Shown here piece by piece: positions 38,252 through 47,777 of a DNA stretch of 64,000 bases. This DNA comes from Bradyrhizobium cytisi (GTDB taxonomy: Bacteria; Pseudomonadota; Alphaproteobacteria; Rhizobiales; Xanthobacteraceae), in assembly GCF_008123515.1 (NCBI RefSeq), contig NZ_VSSR01000019.1:1-64000 (forward strand). Reading direction: 5' to 3'. Under the pieces are notes generated by a model, which was given only the letters and a program-made list of their open reading frames with translations, did no database searches and was not told the origin of the DNA. The first letter of the stretch is position 1, and each line of letters begins with the position of its first letter. A program made the translations under genes and the position numbers.

Positions 38252-39382
38252 ATGAAATCGACCCTATTGGCGGGCGCCCTGCTTGCCTTCGCCGCTGCAG
38301 CCGGTGCCCACGCGCAGGCAATCAAGCTCGCCGACGTCGCCGAACTGTCAGGTGGCGGTGCCACCGTCGGCACCAATTGGAAAAACGGAATCGACCTCGC
38401 GATCGAGGAGATCAACGCCAAGGGCGGCGTGCTCGGCCGCAAGCTCGAGGTCACCCATGCCGACTCGCAGTCCAACCCCGGCGTGGCGCGCGCGCAGGTG
38501 CAGAAGGCGCTCGACGCCGAGCCCTATGTGCTGCTCGGACCCGGCTATTCCGGTTCGGTAAAGGTGACCGCCCCGCTCGCAGCCGAAGCCGGCATCGCCC
38601 AGATCATGGGAGGCGAAGCCGCCGAGCTGACCCAGGCCGGCAACAAGTTCCTGTTCCGCACCTCGTTCGGCCAGCAGTCCTCGATGCCGAAGGTCGCAAA
38701 GTACATCCACGACGAGATGAAGGCGAAGTCCGTCGCGGTGGTCTGGGTCAACAATGACTTTGGCCGCGGCGGGCGCGACGTCGTGGTCAAGGAGCTGGAG
38801 CGGCTCGGCTGCAAGGTGGTCGCCGATCTCTCCACCGAAGCAGGCCAGGCCGATTTCGCCGCCGACGTCGGCAAGATCAAGGCCGCCAACCCGGACGCCG
38901 TGTTCGTCTATCTCAACGAGGAAGAGAGCGCGCGTATTCTCAAGGAGCTGAAGCGCCAGGGCGTCACCGCGCCGCTGATGGGTGAGACCACGCTGATCGG
39001 TCAGAAGGTGATCGAGCTCGCCGGCGATGCCGCCAACGGCGCGCGCGGCCATGTCGGCCTCACCACGGATGCCCCGGTCGACCTGATCAAGGGATTCCGT
39101 GACCGCTTCTCGAAGAAGTACAATTACGTTCCCGATCATAACGGCCTGAAGGGCTATCTCGCCGTCTACATGGTGAAGGCCACCACGGAGAAGATGGGCA
39201 AGATCGATTCCAGGGCCTTCGCCGACGCGCTGCATGGCCTGACCATTAAGGCCGCGGACGAGCCGGGCATCTTGATGGACGTCACCTTCGATGCAAACGG
39301 CGACATCGACCGGCAGAGTTTTCTGGTCGAGGTGGTCGAAGGCAAGCAGGTCGTGAAGCAGGTGCTGCCGAAGATGAAGTGA
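38252..39382 (+). CDS. Liv-type periplasmic binding protein for the shikimate-linked transporter
   Basis: The 376-residue precursor has a signal peptide ending AGAHA-QAIKLADVAELSGGGATVG and a type I periplasmic-binding fold of the LivK/aromatic-acid group. GGGAGGAGAG precedes the ATG at 38252. It heads a full importer set (binding protein, two permeases, two ATPases) followed by quiC, so its ligand is probably quinate, shikimate, dehydroshikimate or a related hydroxyaromatic acid. Confidence 0.88.
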   Translation: MKSTLLAGALLAFAAAAGAHAQAIKLADVAELSGGGATVGTNWKNGIDLAIEEINAKGGVLGRKLEVTHADSQSNPGVARAQVQKALDAEPYVLLGPGYSGSVKVTAPLAAEAGIAQIMGGEAAELTQAGNKFLFRTSFGQQSSMPKVAKYIHDEMKAKSVAVVWVNNDFGRGGRDVVVKELERLGCKVVADLSTEAGQADFAADVGKIKAANPDAVFVYLNEEESARILKELKRQGVTAPLMGETTLIGQKVIELAGDAANGARGHVGLTTDAPVDLIKGFRDRFSKKYNYVPDHNGLKGYLAVYMVKATTEKMGKIDSRAFADALHGLTIKAADEPGILMDVTFDANGDIDRQSFLVEVVEGKQVVKQVLPKMK

Positions 39383-39402
39383 GGTGCTTCTTTTCTCTCC
39401 TT

Positions 39403-39600
39403 CCCGGGGAGTTCTTCTCCCTCGCCCCGCTCTTCGCGGGGAGAGATCTTTCGTCTCCCTCTCCCCGCCCTTCGCGGGGAGAGGGCGGGGTGAGGGGCTG
39501 CTTCCGCGGGTGCAGTGAGAATTGAGTTCGCAGAGACAGCCCCTCACCCCAACCCTCTCCCCGTAAGAACGGGGCGAGGGAGAAGAAAGAGAGACGGGGG
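39403..39600. repeat. Complex palindromic intergenic repeat (family D)
   Basis: The gap between the binding protein and LivH contains hairpin CTCTCCCCGC-CCTTC-GCGGGGAGAG and outer arms GGGGTGAGGGGCTG (about 39488) and CAGCCCCTCACCCC (about 39537). Elements at 44879-45003 and 62320-62423 belong to the same CCCTCTCCCC-rich family. It lies inside an operon and may adjust the ratio of binding protein to permease. Confidence 0.7.
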
Positions 39601-39643
39601 AGACGGAGACGACATAGCAGGACGAGGGACACGCGAGGCAATA

Positions 39644-40519
39644 ATGTCCAATCTGTTCGATCTTCTGGTCGCGGGACTTGCCACCGGCGCGATCTACGCG
39701 CTGGTCGCGGTTGGCTTCACGCTGCTGTGGCAGACCTCGCAGACCATCAATTTCGCACAAGGCGAGTTCGTGATGCTGCCCGCGTTCTTGATGCTGGCGG
39801 CGATGCATGTCGGCGCACCGTTCTGGCTCGCGATCATCCTTGGTATCCTCCTGTCGATGATCCTGCTTGGGCTGGCCTTCAAGATACTGCTGGTCGATCC
39901 GATGATGCGCCATGGCGTGCTGCCGCTCGCGATCGCGACCATGGCGCTGGCGATCGGCATCAAGGAGGCCGTCAAGCAGTTCTTCAGCGCGGAGGCCTCG
40001 CCCTTTCCGTCGATCGTGCCGACCGGAGACATCTCCATCCTCGGCCACGCCGTGTCGCTGCAGAGCATCGGCGTCCTCGTCGTCGCCATCCTTGCCGTGT
40101 TCGGCCTGACCACGCTGCTCAACCGTACCTCGCTTGGCCACCAGATGCAGGCGGCAGCCCAAAACCCAACCGTTGCGCGCATCATCGGCGTGCCGGTCGA
40201 GCGTATGATCCTGCTAACCTTCCTGATCAACGCCTTCCTGGTCGCGCTGGCTTCGCTGCTGATCACGCCGATCTATCTGGCAAAGTTTTCGAGCGGTGAA
40301 GTGTTGGGCCAGGCTGCCTTCATCGCCGCGATCGTCGGCGGCTTCAACCAGGTGCGCGGTGCGATCGCCGGCGGCCTGTTGATCGGCGTGCTCGACAATC
40401 TCGCGGCATCCTACGTCTCGACGCAATACCGCGCGGCCGTGCCGCTGGTCTTCCTGATCGTGGTCATCCTGTTCCGGCCGCAAGGACTGCTCGGCCGCCC
40501 CGAGGAGCGCACGGTATGA
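39644..40519 (+). CDS. livH: Liv-type ABC transporter permease, LivH-like
   Basis: The 291-residue protein has about eight membrane segments, ALVAVGFTLLWQTSQTINFAQGEFVMLPAF and the coupling segment MQAAAQNPTVARIIGVPVERMIL. The frame runs back through the repeat, but the ATG at 39644 gives the family start MSNLFDLLVAGLATGAIY. It overlaps livM by four bases. Confidence 0.92.
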   Translation: MSNLFDLLVAGLATGAIYALVAVGFTLLWQTSQTINFAQGEFVMLPAFLMLAAMHVGAPFWLAIILGILLSMILLGLAFKILLVDPMMRHGVLPLAIATMALAIGIKEAVKQFFSAEASPFPSIVPTGDISILGHAVSLQSIGVLVVAILAVFGLTTLLNRTSLGHQMQAAAQNPTVARIIGVPVERMILLTFLINAFLVALASLLITPIYLAKFSSGEVLGQAAFIAAIVGGFNQVRGAIAGGLLIGVLDNLAASYVSTQYRAAVPLVFLIVVILFRPQGLLGRPEERTV

Positions 40520-41514
40520 GCGGCTTCGCCAAACCCCTGAAGATCGCGCTCGGCCTCATTGTCATTGCCGGCCTGATCGTCATTCCCATGAACTTCAACC
40601 GCTACGGCCTGTTCATCCTGAGCCAGTGGGCGGTGATGACCATCGCCGCGATGGGCCTCAACCTCACGCTCGGCTATGCCGGGCAGGTTTCGCTGGCGCA
40701 GGGCGCTTTCGTCGGCATCGGCGCCTATGCGGCCGCGATCATGACGACGCATGGCTGGCCGCTGCCGGCTGCCATTGTCGTCGCGATCGCCTTAAGCTTC
40801 GCGGTCGGCTGGGTGCTCGGCTATCCCGCGCTGCGCGTGCAGCACCACTACCTCGCCTTCGTCACGCTTGCCTTCTCCACCCTCGCCTTCCTGGTGTTCC
40901 GCAACGAGAGCTGGCTCACTGGCGGCATCTACGGCATCTCCAACATTCCGCGGCCGCATGTCTTCGGCATCGCGACCAACAAGCCGCTGCCATTCTACTA
41001 TATCTGCCTCAGCTCGCTCGCGATCGTGTCCGTCGCGGTCTGGTGGCTGATTCGTTCGCCCTGGGGCCGCGCCTTCATGGCACTGCGTGAAAATCCGCTG
41101 CGTGCGCAATCGCTCGGCATCGATACCCGCCGCTACACGCTGATGGCCTTTGCGATCGGCTCGGCGCTCGGCGGCGTCGCCGGCGCGCTCTATGCACCGC
41201 TGACGCAATATATCGACCCGGTGCCGTTCAACCTGTCGCTGTCGCTCGATCTCCTGATGATGGTGATCGTCGGTGGCGCCGGCTTCTATTTCGGCCCGTT
41301 CCTCGGCGCGATGATCGCGGTGCTGCTGCCGGAATGGCTGCGCTTCACCGAAGGGTATTATCTGATGCTCTACGCGATCGCAGTGATGGGACTTCTGATC
41401 TGGTCGCCGACCGGCATTTTGGGAATTCTCGACCGCACTATGGCCGCACGGCGCACCAAGGCAGCCTCCGCGCTGCGCGCCGTCGCCAAGTCCCGCCTGG
41501 AGACGGCGCAATGA
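40516..41514 (+). CDS. livM: Liv-type ABC transporter permease, LivM-like
   Basis: The 332-residue protein has about nine membrane segments, YAGQVSLAQGAFVGIGAYAAA and the coupling segment MALRENPLRAQSLGIDTRRYTLMAF. It overlaps both neighbours with ATGA, a mark of tight operon structure. Confidence 0.93.
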   Translation: MSGFAKPLKIALGLIVIAGLIVIPMNFNRYGLFILSQWAVMTIAAMGLNLTLGYAGQVSLAQGAFVGIGAYAAAIMTTHGWPLPAAIVVAIALSFAVGWVLGYPALRVQHHYLAFVTLAFSTLAFLVFRNESWLTGGIYGISNIPRPHVFGIATNKPLPFYYICLSSLAIVSVAVWWLIRSPWGRAFMALRENPLRAQSLGIDTRRYTLMAFAIGSALGGVAGALYAPLTQYIDPVPFNLSLSLDLLMMVIVGGAGFYFGPFLGAMIAVLLPEWLRFTEGYYLMLYAIAVMGLLIWSPTGILGILDRTMAARRTKAASALRAVAKSRLETAQ

Positions 41515-42254
41515 GTGCGGTCCTCGAAGTCACCGACATCAAGAAGAGCTTTGGCGGCATTACCGCGGTCGACGGCGTCTCGTTCGATGTTCGCGAGGGC
41601 GAGATCCTCGGCCTGATCGGCCCGAACGGCTGCGGCAAATCCACCCTGTTCAACTGCATCCTCGGCCAGCTCACGCCATCAGGCGGCGAGGTCAAGCTCG
41701 ACGGCAAGGTCGTCACGGGCTTGCGCCCCTCCGAGCTCAACAAGCTCGGCGTCAGCCGCACCTTCCAGCTCCTGCAGGTCTTTCCAAAACTCTCGGTGCG
41801 CGAGAACCTGATCCTCGCAGGCCAAGAGCATCAGGGCAACATGGCCTCGCGCCTCGTCGGCCGCTCCGATGCCGGGTTGACTGATACCGCCGACCAGATG
41901 ATCGGCTTCTTCAAGCTCGATCATCTCGCAGCAGAGCCTGCCGGCGGTCTCTCCTACGGCCAGCAGAAGCTGCTCGACGCTGCCATGGCCTTCATGGGCG
42001 GGCCGCGCCTGGTGCTGCTCGACGAGCCCGCCGGCGGCGTCAATCCGACGATGCTGTCGGATTTGAAGGAGCGCCTGGTCGCGATCAACCGCGAGAAGAA
42101 TGCGACCTTCGTCGTGATCGAGCACAACATGGAGTTCGTGATGTCGCTGTGCTCGCGGGTCATGGTGATGGCGGAAGGCAAGGTCCTGGCGATGGGCCGG
42201 CCGGACGAGGTCCGGAAGAACCCCGCCGTGATCGAAGCCTATCTCGGACATTAG
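41511..42254 (+). CDS. livG: Liv-type ABC transporter ATPase, LivG-like
   Basis: The 247-residue protein has Walker A GPNGCGKST, signature LSYGQQKLLDAAMAF, Walker B LVLLDEPAGGVNP and H-loop IEHNM. The ATG at 41511 overlaps the livM stop by four bases and gives the family N-terminus; the upstream open frame is a shadow. Confidence 0.93.
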   Translation: MSAVLEVTDIKKSFGGITAVDGVSFDVREGEILGLIGPNGCGKSTLFNCILGQLTPSGGEVKLDGKVVTGLRPSELNKLGVSRTFQLLQVFPKLSVRENLILAGQEHQGNMASRLVGRSDAGLTDTADQMIGFFKLDHLAAEPAGGLSYGQQKLLDAAMAFMGGPRLVLLDEPAGGVNPTMLSDLKERLVAINREKNATFVVIEHNMEFVMSLCSRVMVMAEGKVLAMGRPDEVRKNPAVIEAYLGH

Positions 42255-42266
42255 GGAAAGCGAGCC

Positions 42267-43004
42267 ATGAGCGATCCGATCCTCTCGGTTCACAACCTCG
42301 TCGGCGGCTACGGCAAGATGACGATCCTGAACGGCACGACGTTTTCGGTGCCGCCGGCGACCATCACCACGATCATCGGCCCGAACGGCGCCGGTAAATC
42401 CACCGTGTTCAAGGCGATCTTTGGCCTGCTCAAGCTGCGCGAAGGCAAGATCAATTTTGCCGGCCGCGATGTCAGCAATTTGAGCCAGCGCGCGCTGCTC
42501 AACGCCGGCATCTGCTATGTGCCGCAAGGCCGCAACATCTTTCCGGAACTGTCGGTCCGCCACAATATCGAGCTCGGCGGCGTCGCGGCAGGCAAGGACA
42601 TCGACCTGCCGACGCGCATCGAGGCCGCGCTCGACCTGTTCCCCGCGCTGCGCCGCAAGTCGGCACAGCAGGCCTCGACGCTCTCCGGCGGCGAGCAGAA
42701 GCAGCTTGAGATCGCCCGCTCGCTGTTGCTCGAACCAAAGCTCGTGCTGGTCGACGAGCCCTCGATCGGCCTATCGCCGCTGATGGTGCAGCAGACCTTC
42801 GATATTCTGAAGAGCCTGCGTGAGCGCGGCGTCACCGTCCTGATGATCGAGCAGAACGCGCGCTCGGCGCTGGAGATCTCGGATATCGGCATCGTGCTGG
42901 AACTCGGCCAGACCCGCATGGTCGACAAGGCTGAACGCATTTTAAACGATCCGCGCATCGGGCAATTGTTCCTGGGTGGCGCCATGGAGGAGAGTGCGGC
43001 ATGA
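42267..43004 (+). CDS. livF: Liv-type ABC transporter ATPase, LivF-like
   Basis: The 245-residue protein has Walker A GPNGAGKST, signature LSGGEQKQLEIARSL, Walker B LVLVDEPSIGLSP and IEQNA. It starts 12 bases after livG and overlaps the quiC-like gene by four bases, tying the importer to the enzyme that follows. Confidence 0.93.
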   Translation: MSDPILSVHNLVGGYGKMTILNGTTFSVPPATITTIIGPNGAGKSTVFKAIFGLLKLREGKINFAGRDVSNLSQRALLNAGICYVPQGRNIFPELSVRHNIELGGVAAGKDIDLPTRIEAALDLFPALRRKSAQQASTLSGGEQKQLEIARSLLLEPKLVLVDEPSIGLSPLMVQQTFDILKSLRERGVTVLMIEQNARSALEISDIGIVLELGQTRMVDKAERILNDPRIGQLFLGGAMEESAA

Positions 43005-44872
43005 ACAAACGCTCCATTGCAACAGTCTCACTCAGCGGGGCCCTCGACGAAAAACTTCGCGCCATCGCGTCCGCCGGCTTCGAGGCGGTCGAGATCTTCG
43101 AGAACGACCTGCTGTCGTTCGGATCAGGCCCGCGCGACATCGCAAGTCTCTGCAAGGACCTCAATCTCGATATCTGCGCATTCCAGCCTTTCCGCGATTT
43201 CGAGGGCATGCCGGAGCCGCAGCGCTCGCGCAATTTTGCCCGCGCCGAGCGCAAATTCGATCTGATGCAGGAGCTCGGCACCGATTTGCTGCTGATCTGC
43301 TCCAATGTCTCCCCTCACTCGCTCGGCGGTATCGACCGCGCAGCCGATGATTTTCGCGAGCTCGGTGACCGCGCCGCCAAGCGGTCTTTGCGCGTCGGCT
43401 ACGAGGCGCTGGCCTGGGGCCGCCACGTCAACGACTACCGCGACGCCTGGGAGATCGTGCGGCGCGCCGATCATCCCGCGATCGGCGTCATCCTCGACAG
43501 CTTTCACGCGCTGGCGCCGGGCTTCCCGGTGCGCGCGATGGCCTCGATCCCCGGCGACAAGATCTTTCTGGTGCAGCTGGCCGACGCGCCAAAGCTCGAG
43601 CTCGACATCCTGTCGTGGAGCAGGCACTTCCGCTCCTTCCCCGGTCAGGGCGATCTGCCGGTCGGCGAGTTCATGCAGGCGATCGCGGCGACCGGCTATT
43701 CCGGGCCGTGGTCGCTGGAGATCTTCAACGACCAGTTCCGCGCCGGCTCGGCGGCGCAGACCGCGGTGGACGGCCTGCGCTCGCTGATCCTGTTGCAGGA
43801 CCAGCTCGCCCCGGATTGGCCAAAGCTCGTCGGCGAGCCCCTGGCGCCGAAGGCCAAGAGCAGCGGCACGGGCTTCATCGAGTTCGCCGTCAACGAGACC
43901 AAGGCCGGCGAGCTCGCGCATCTGTTTTCACAGCTCGGCTTCCGCAGAAGCGGCAAGCATCGCAGCAAGGCGGTGGAGCGCTGGTCGCAGGGCAAGGTCG
44001 AGCTCGTGATCAATTGCGAGACCGACGGCTTTGCGCATTCGCATTACGTCACGCACGGTCCCGGCGTTTGCGCCATCGCGCTCGACGTCGACAATGCGGG
44101 CCTTGCCATGCAGCGTGCCGAGACGCTGAAGGCGCGCACCTTCTACCAGCCGGTCGGACCGGGCGAGCTGGAGATCCCCGCGATCCACGGCGTCGGCGGC
44201 AGCCTTCTTTATTTCCTCGACCAGGCCGGCAAGAACTGGGACACGGATTTTGCGCCGATTGCGAGCGATACGAGCGCGGATGCGCTGCTCGCCATCGACC
44301 ACATCGCGCAGTCGATGCCTTATGACGAGATGCTGTCCTGGCTGCTGTTCTACACCGGCATCCTCGACCTCAAGCGCCTGCCGCAGATGGAGATCGCCGA
44401 CCCCCGCGGCCTGGTGCAGAGCCAGGCCGTCATCAACGGCGACCAGAGCCTGCGCTTCGTGCTCAACGGCTCGTCCGCCAACCGCACGCTGCCGGCGCGT
44501 TTCATCTCGGAGTTTTTCGGCTCAGGCGTGCAGCATGTCGCGTTCGCGTGCGAGGACATCTTTGCCACCGTCGCCGCGATGCGCGCCCGCGGCGCGGACT
44601 TCCTGGATATTCCGGATAATTATTACGACGACATCGAAGCCAAATACGATCTCGCGCCCGATGTCATGGCAAAGCTCCGCGCCAACCACATCCTCTACGA
44701 CCGCGAGGGCGACGGCGAATTCTTCCAGGTCTACACGCACATTTTTGATGAGCGGTTCTTCTTCGAGATCGTCGAGCGAAAGAATTATCAGGGGTTTGGT
44801 GCGGCAAATGCCGGGATCAGGCTAGCAGCACAATCCCGAGAGGTCCGGCCCGCGAGCATGCCGCGGGTATAG
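43001..44872 (+). CDS. quiC: 3-Dehydroshikimate dehydratase fused to an HPPD-like domain
   Basis: The enzyme turns 3-dehydroshikimate into protocatechuate. The 623-residue protein joins an N-terminal xylose-isomerase-like TIM barrel (about 1-270) to a C-terminal vicinal-oxygen-chelate domain like 4-hydroxyphenylpyruvate dioxygenase (about 290-610). The barrel keeps metal ligands in GYEALAWG (Glu), VILDSFH (Asp), VQLADAP (Gln) and SLEIFND (Glu). The second half keeps all three metal ligands of HPPD: His in AIDHIAQ, His in GVQHVAF and Glu in FFEIVERKNYQGFG. The fusion matches QuiC1-type bifunctional proteins. It is the last gene of the transporter operon. Confidence 0.92.
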   Translation: MNKRSIATVSLSGALDEKLRAIASAGFEAVEIFENDLLSFGSGPRDIASLCKDLNLDICAFQPFRDFEGMPEPQRSRNFARAERKFDLMQELGTDLLLICSNVSPHSLGGIDRAADDFRELGDRAAKRSLRVGYEALAWGRHVNDYRDAWEIVRRADHPAIGVILDSFHALAPGFPVRAMASIPGDKIFLVQLADAPKLELDILSWSRHFRSFPGQGDLPVGEFMQAIAATGYSGPWSLEIFNDQFRAGSAAQTAVDGLRSLILLQDQLAPDWPKLVGEPLAPKAKSSGTGFIEFAVNETKAGELAHLFSQLGFRRSGKHRSKAVERWSQGKVELVINCETDGFAHSHYVTHGPGVCAIALDVDNAGLAMQRAETLKARTFYQPVGPGELEIPAIHGVGGSLLYFLDQAGKNWDTDFAPIASDTSADALLAIDHIAQSMPYDEMLSWLLFYTGILDLKRLPQMEIADPRGLVQSQAVINGDQSLRFVLNGSSANRTLPARFISEFFGSGVQHVAFACEDIFATVAAMRARGADFLDIPDNYYDDIEAKYDLAPDVMAKLRANHILYDREGDGEFFQVYTHIFDERFFFEIVERKNYQGFGAANAGIRLAAQSREVRPASMPRV

Positions 44873-44878
44873 GTCTTA

Positions 44879-45003
44879 CCCTCTCCCCACTGGCTCGCCG
44901 CATAGCGGCGAGATGGGTCTTACCTCAACCGCGATGCTGAATTTGCGGAGAGATACCCCTCATCCGGCGCTTCGCGCCACCTTCTCCCACAAGGGGAGAA
45001 GGG
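44879..45003. repeat. Palindromic intergenic repeat (family D)
   Basis: CCCTCTCCCCACTGGCTCG and CTTCTCCCACAAGGGGAGAAGGG with short inner hairpins (CGCCGC-ATA-GCGGCG; GGCGC-TTC-GCGCC) fill the gap between the convergent quiC and binding-protein genes. Confidence 0.6.
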
Positions 45004-45019
45004 ACAACGTCACCTGTGG

Positions 45020-46192
45020 CTATTTCATCGTGCACTTGTCGTGGAAGCGATCCTGGTCGTTCTCAACGATCGTCGCCACCGTCTTCAGCGAGAGCTGGCC
45101 TTCGGCGTCCTTGACTACGTCCTGCAGATAGAAGCTCTGCACCGGGATGTGGTTGTTGCCGTATTTGAAGGCGCCGCGCAGCGATTTGAAGTTGGCCTTC
45201 TCCATCTCGGCCTTCATCGCGTCCTTCTTGCTGGTGTCGCCCTTCACCGCGACGACCGCGCTATTGATCAGCTGGGCCGCGTCATAGGCTTGCGCACCGT
45301 AATAGGTCGGGCGCAGGCCGGTGTACTTCTTGCGATAGTCGGTGACGAAGCGCTTGTTCTGCTCGTTGGGCAAGTCGTTGACCCACTCCTGCGCGCCGGG
45401 AACGCCGAGCGCGTTCTCCTTCTGGAGCGGCAGCGACAGCTCGTCGACGGTAAAAGCGGTGTAGAGCGGCATCGTGCTCTTGAGGCCCGCCTGCGCATAT
45501 TGATTGAGGAACTGCACGCCGGCCGGACCGGGATAGAACACGAAGATCGACTCGGCGCCCGAGGCGCGCGCCTTGGAGAGCTCAGCGGAGAAGTCGAGCT
45601 GGCTCGGCCAGACCGTGTATTCCTCGCCCTTGACCTCACCCTTGAACGTGCTCTTCACGCCCGCAAGCATGTCCTTGCCGGCCGCGTAGTTCGGGCCGAT
45701 CAGAAACACGCTCTTGACGCCCTTCTGGTTCATGTAGAGGCCCATGGCGGCGGGCGTCTGGTCGTTCTGCCACGAGGTCGAGAACACGTAGGGCGAGCAC
45801 AAATCGCCGGCGAGCTGCGACGGGCCCGCATTGGCCGAGATCAGGAAGGTCTGCGAGTCCACCGCGGTCTTGAGCGAGGCCAAGAGCACGTTCGACCAGA
45901 TGTAGCCGGCGAGGAAATCGACCTTGTCGGATTGCACCAGCTTCTCGGTCTTCTGCTTGCCGACGTCAGGCTTCTGCCCGTCATCCTCGTAGATCACCTC
46001 GACTGGCTTGCCGTCCATCTTGCGGCCCATGTGGTCGAGCGCGAGCTCGAAGGAGTTGCGCATGTCGTTGCCGATCACGGCGCCCGGTCCGCTGAAGGTC
46101 GAGACGAAACCGATCTTGATGGTGTCGCCGGCGAATGCCTGATTTGCCAGCACCAGCGCCGCCGCGCCCGCCAGCCAGAATGCCATCTTCAT
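45020..46192 (-). CDS. Orphan Liv-type periplasmic binding protein
   Basis: The 390-residue precursor has a signal peptide (AALVLANQAFA-GDTIKIGFVSTFSGPGAVIG) and a type I binding fold of the group that binds aromatic acids such as p-coumarate and related phenylpropanoids. GGAGGGGAG precedes the start; a GTG two codons upstream is also possible. No permease or ATPase gene stands beside it, so it probably feeds one of the Liv importers in this window, most simply the livHMGF set at 30355-33697 that lacks a binding protein. Confidence 0.85.
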   Translation of the reverse strand: MKMAFWLAGAAALVLANQAFAGDTIKIGFVSTFSGPGAVIGNDMRNSFELALDHMGRKMDGKPVEVIYEDDGQKPDVGKQKTEKLVQSDKVDFLAGYIWSNVLLASLKTAVDSQTFLISANAGPSQLAGDLCSPYVFSTSWQNDQTPAAMGLYMNQKGVKSVFLIGPNYAAGKDMLAGVKSTFKGEVKGEEYTVWPSQLDFSAELSKARASGAESIFVFYPGPAGVQFLNQYAQAGLKSTMPLYTAFTVDELSLPLQKENALGVPGAQEWVNDLPNEQNKRFVTDYRKKYTGLRPTYYGAQAYDAAQLINSAVVAVKGDTSKKDAMKAEMEKANFKSLRGAFKYGNNHIPVQSFYLQDVVKDAEGQLSLKTVATIVENDQDRFHDKCTMK

Positions 46193-46506
46193 AACCACTC
46201 CCCTCCTTATTATTGATCCCGGGAACGGGGTGATCGCCGCCCGGGTCTGTCTCTATTGAACGCAAAATCTGTCGGGCCGCCAATGGCTCGGCGCCCTCCC
46301 TTGCACCATATTTCGCCCCAAACGGCGATGGCAAGAAATATAATTCTACCTACTTCGGCCAAGACCGGTCCAAGGCTGCGGCGCTTTTTCGCGGGGGGCC
46401 GGTCGATATGCCGAGCCTATTTCCGTGATTGATGACAGCTATTGGACCGCGGCGCCCAATCGGCACTTAAATGAGGAAATAGAGCAGCGAGATTCGAGGG
46501 TACATC
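46193..46506. other. Divergent promoter gap of about 310 bases
   Basis: The gap lies between the orphan binding protein (minus) and the NADH dehydrogenase (plus). I see no gene and no clear operator. A CTTGC...GCAAG partial inverted repeat occurs around 46300-46335 and an A/T-rich stretch near 46336-46350 could be promoter sequence. Confidence 0.4.
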
Positions 46507-47769
46507 ATGACCACGACACCGCATCGCGTCGTCATCGTCGGCGCCGGCTTCGGCGGGCTGGAGACGACCTACCGGCTGGCGGGCGCGCCAGTCGAGATCA
46601 CGCTGATCGACCGCCGCAACCATCATCTGTTTCAGCCGCTGCTCTACCAGGTCGCGACCGCCTCGCTTGCGACCAGCGAGATTGCCTGGCCGGTCCGCCA
46701 TCTCATGCGCGACCGGCGCGAAGTGACGACGCTGTTTGCGACCGTCAGCGGCGTTGATGCTGCCAGGCGCTGCGTGCTGATCGACGACGGCAGCGAGGTG
46801 CCTTACGACACGCTGGTGCTCGCGACCGGCGCGCGGCATGCCTATTTCGGCCATGACGAGTGGGAGACATGGGCGCCAGGGCTGAAGACGCTGGAAGACG
46901 CGACCACGCTGCGCCGTCACATCCTGGTGGCGTTCGAGCGCGCCGAGCGCGAGACCGATCCGGCCAAGCGCGCGGCGCGGCTGACCTTCGTGATCGTCGG
47001 TGCCGGTCCCACCGGCGTCGAGCTTGCCGGCACCATCGCCGAAATGGCGCACCACACGCTGCCCGGCGATTTCCGCAACATCGATACCACCAAGGCGCGC
47101 GTCGTACTGATCGAGGCCGGCCCGCGCGTGCTTGCGGGCTTTCCCGACGACCTCTCGGCCTATGCGCAAGCCTCGCTCGAGAAGATCGGCGTCGAGGTCG
47201 TGCTCGGACAGGCCGTCACCGAGATCAATCGTGAGGGCGTCGTGTTCGGCGCCAAGCTGCTCGAGGCAAAGACCCGGATCTGGGCCGCCGGCGTGCGGGC
47301 CTCGCCCGCCGCGGAATGGCTGGGCGCACCTGCCGATCGCGCAGGGCGCGTGCAGGTCGAAGACGACCTGACGATTCCCGGCCATCCCGAGATCTTCGCG
47401 ATCGGCGACACCATCAATATCAACGCCTGGGAAGGCAAGCCGGTGCCCGGCATCGCGCCGGCCGCGAAGCAGCAGGGCAAGCATGTCGCCGAGACCATCA
47501 AGGCCCGGCTGCGCGGCGAGAACAAGGGAGCGTTCCGCTACAAGCACGCCGGCAGCCTCGCCCAGATCGGCAAGCGACTCGCGGTGATCGATTTCGGCAA
47601 GATCAAGCTGCGCGGCACCATCGCATGGTGGATCTGGGGCATCGCCCACATCTACTTCCTGATCGGCCTGCGCCACCGCCTCAGCGTAGCGCTGAGCTGG
47701 CTCTGGATCTACGCCCGCGACCAGCGCGCGGCGCGATTGATCACGCAGGGGAGCAGCAAGGTGGTGTAG
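46507..47769 (+). CDS. ndh: Type II NADH dehydrogenase (NDH-2)
   Basis: NDH-2 is a single-subunit flavoprotein that passes electrons from NADH to quinone without pumping protons. The 420-residue protein has the FAD motif VVIVGAGFGGLE at about 8-19, a second dinucleotide fold VIVGAGPTGVELAG near 163-176 and the FAD-closing IFAIGDT at about 300, plus a C-terminal membrane-associated segment (WWIWGIAHIYFLIGL). It stands alone between palindrome-rich gaps. Its link to the aromatic genes is unclear; it may simply reoxidise NADH from catabolism. Confidence 0.93.
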   Translation: MTTTPHRVVIVGAGFGGLETTYRLAGAPVEITLIDRRNHHLFQPLLYQVATASLATSEIAWPVRHLMRDRREVTTLFATVSGVDAARRCVLIDDGSEVPYDTLVLATGARHAYFGHDEWETWAPGLKTLEDATTLRRHILVAFERAERETDPAKRAARLTFVIVGAGPTGVELAGTIAEMAHHTLPGDFRNIDTTKARVVLIEAGPRVLAGFPDDLSAYAQASLEKIGVEVVLGQAVTEINREGVVFGAKLLEAKTRIWAAGVRASPAAEWLGAPADRAGRVQVEDDLTIPGHPEIFAIGDTININAWEGKPVPGIAPAAKQQGKHVAETIKARLRGENKGAFRYKHAGSLAQIGKRLAVIDFGKIKLRGTIAWWIWGIAHIYFLIGLRHRLSVALSWLWIYARDQRAARLITQGSSKVV

Positions 47770-47777
47770 CGGTGCTT

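Noticed and set aside
38348..40162. A 604-codon minus-strand frame over the binding protein and LivH genes
   Set aside because: It spans two recognised genes and the repeat between them on the other strand, and its product looks like low-complexity antisense translation.
43001..44872. Gene fusion as an artefact of a missed stop between quiC and an HPPD gene
   Set aside because: The same two-domain layout is known for QuiC1-type proteins, and both halves keep their metal ligands in one continuous frame.
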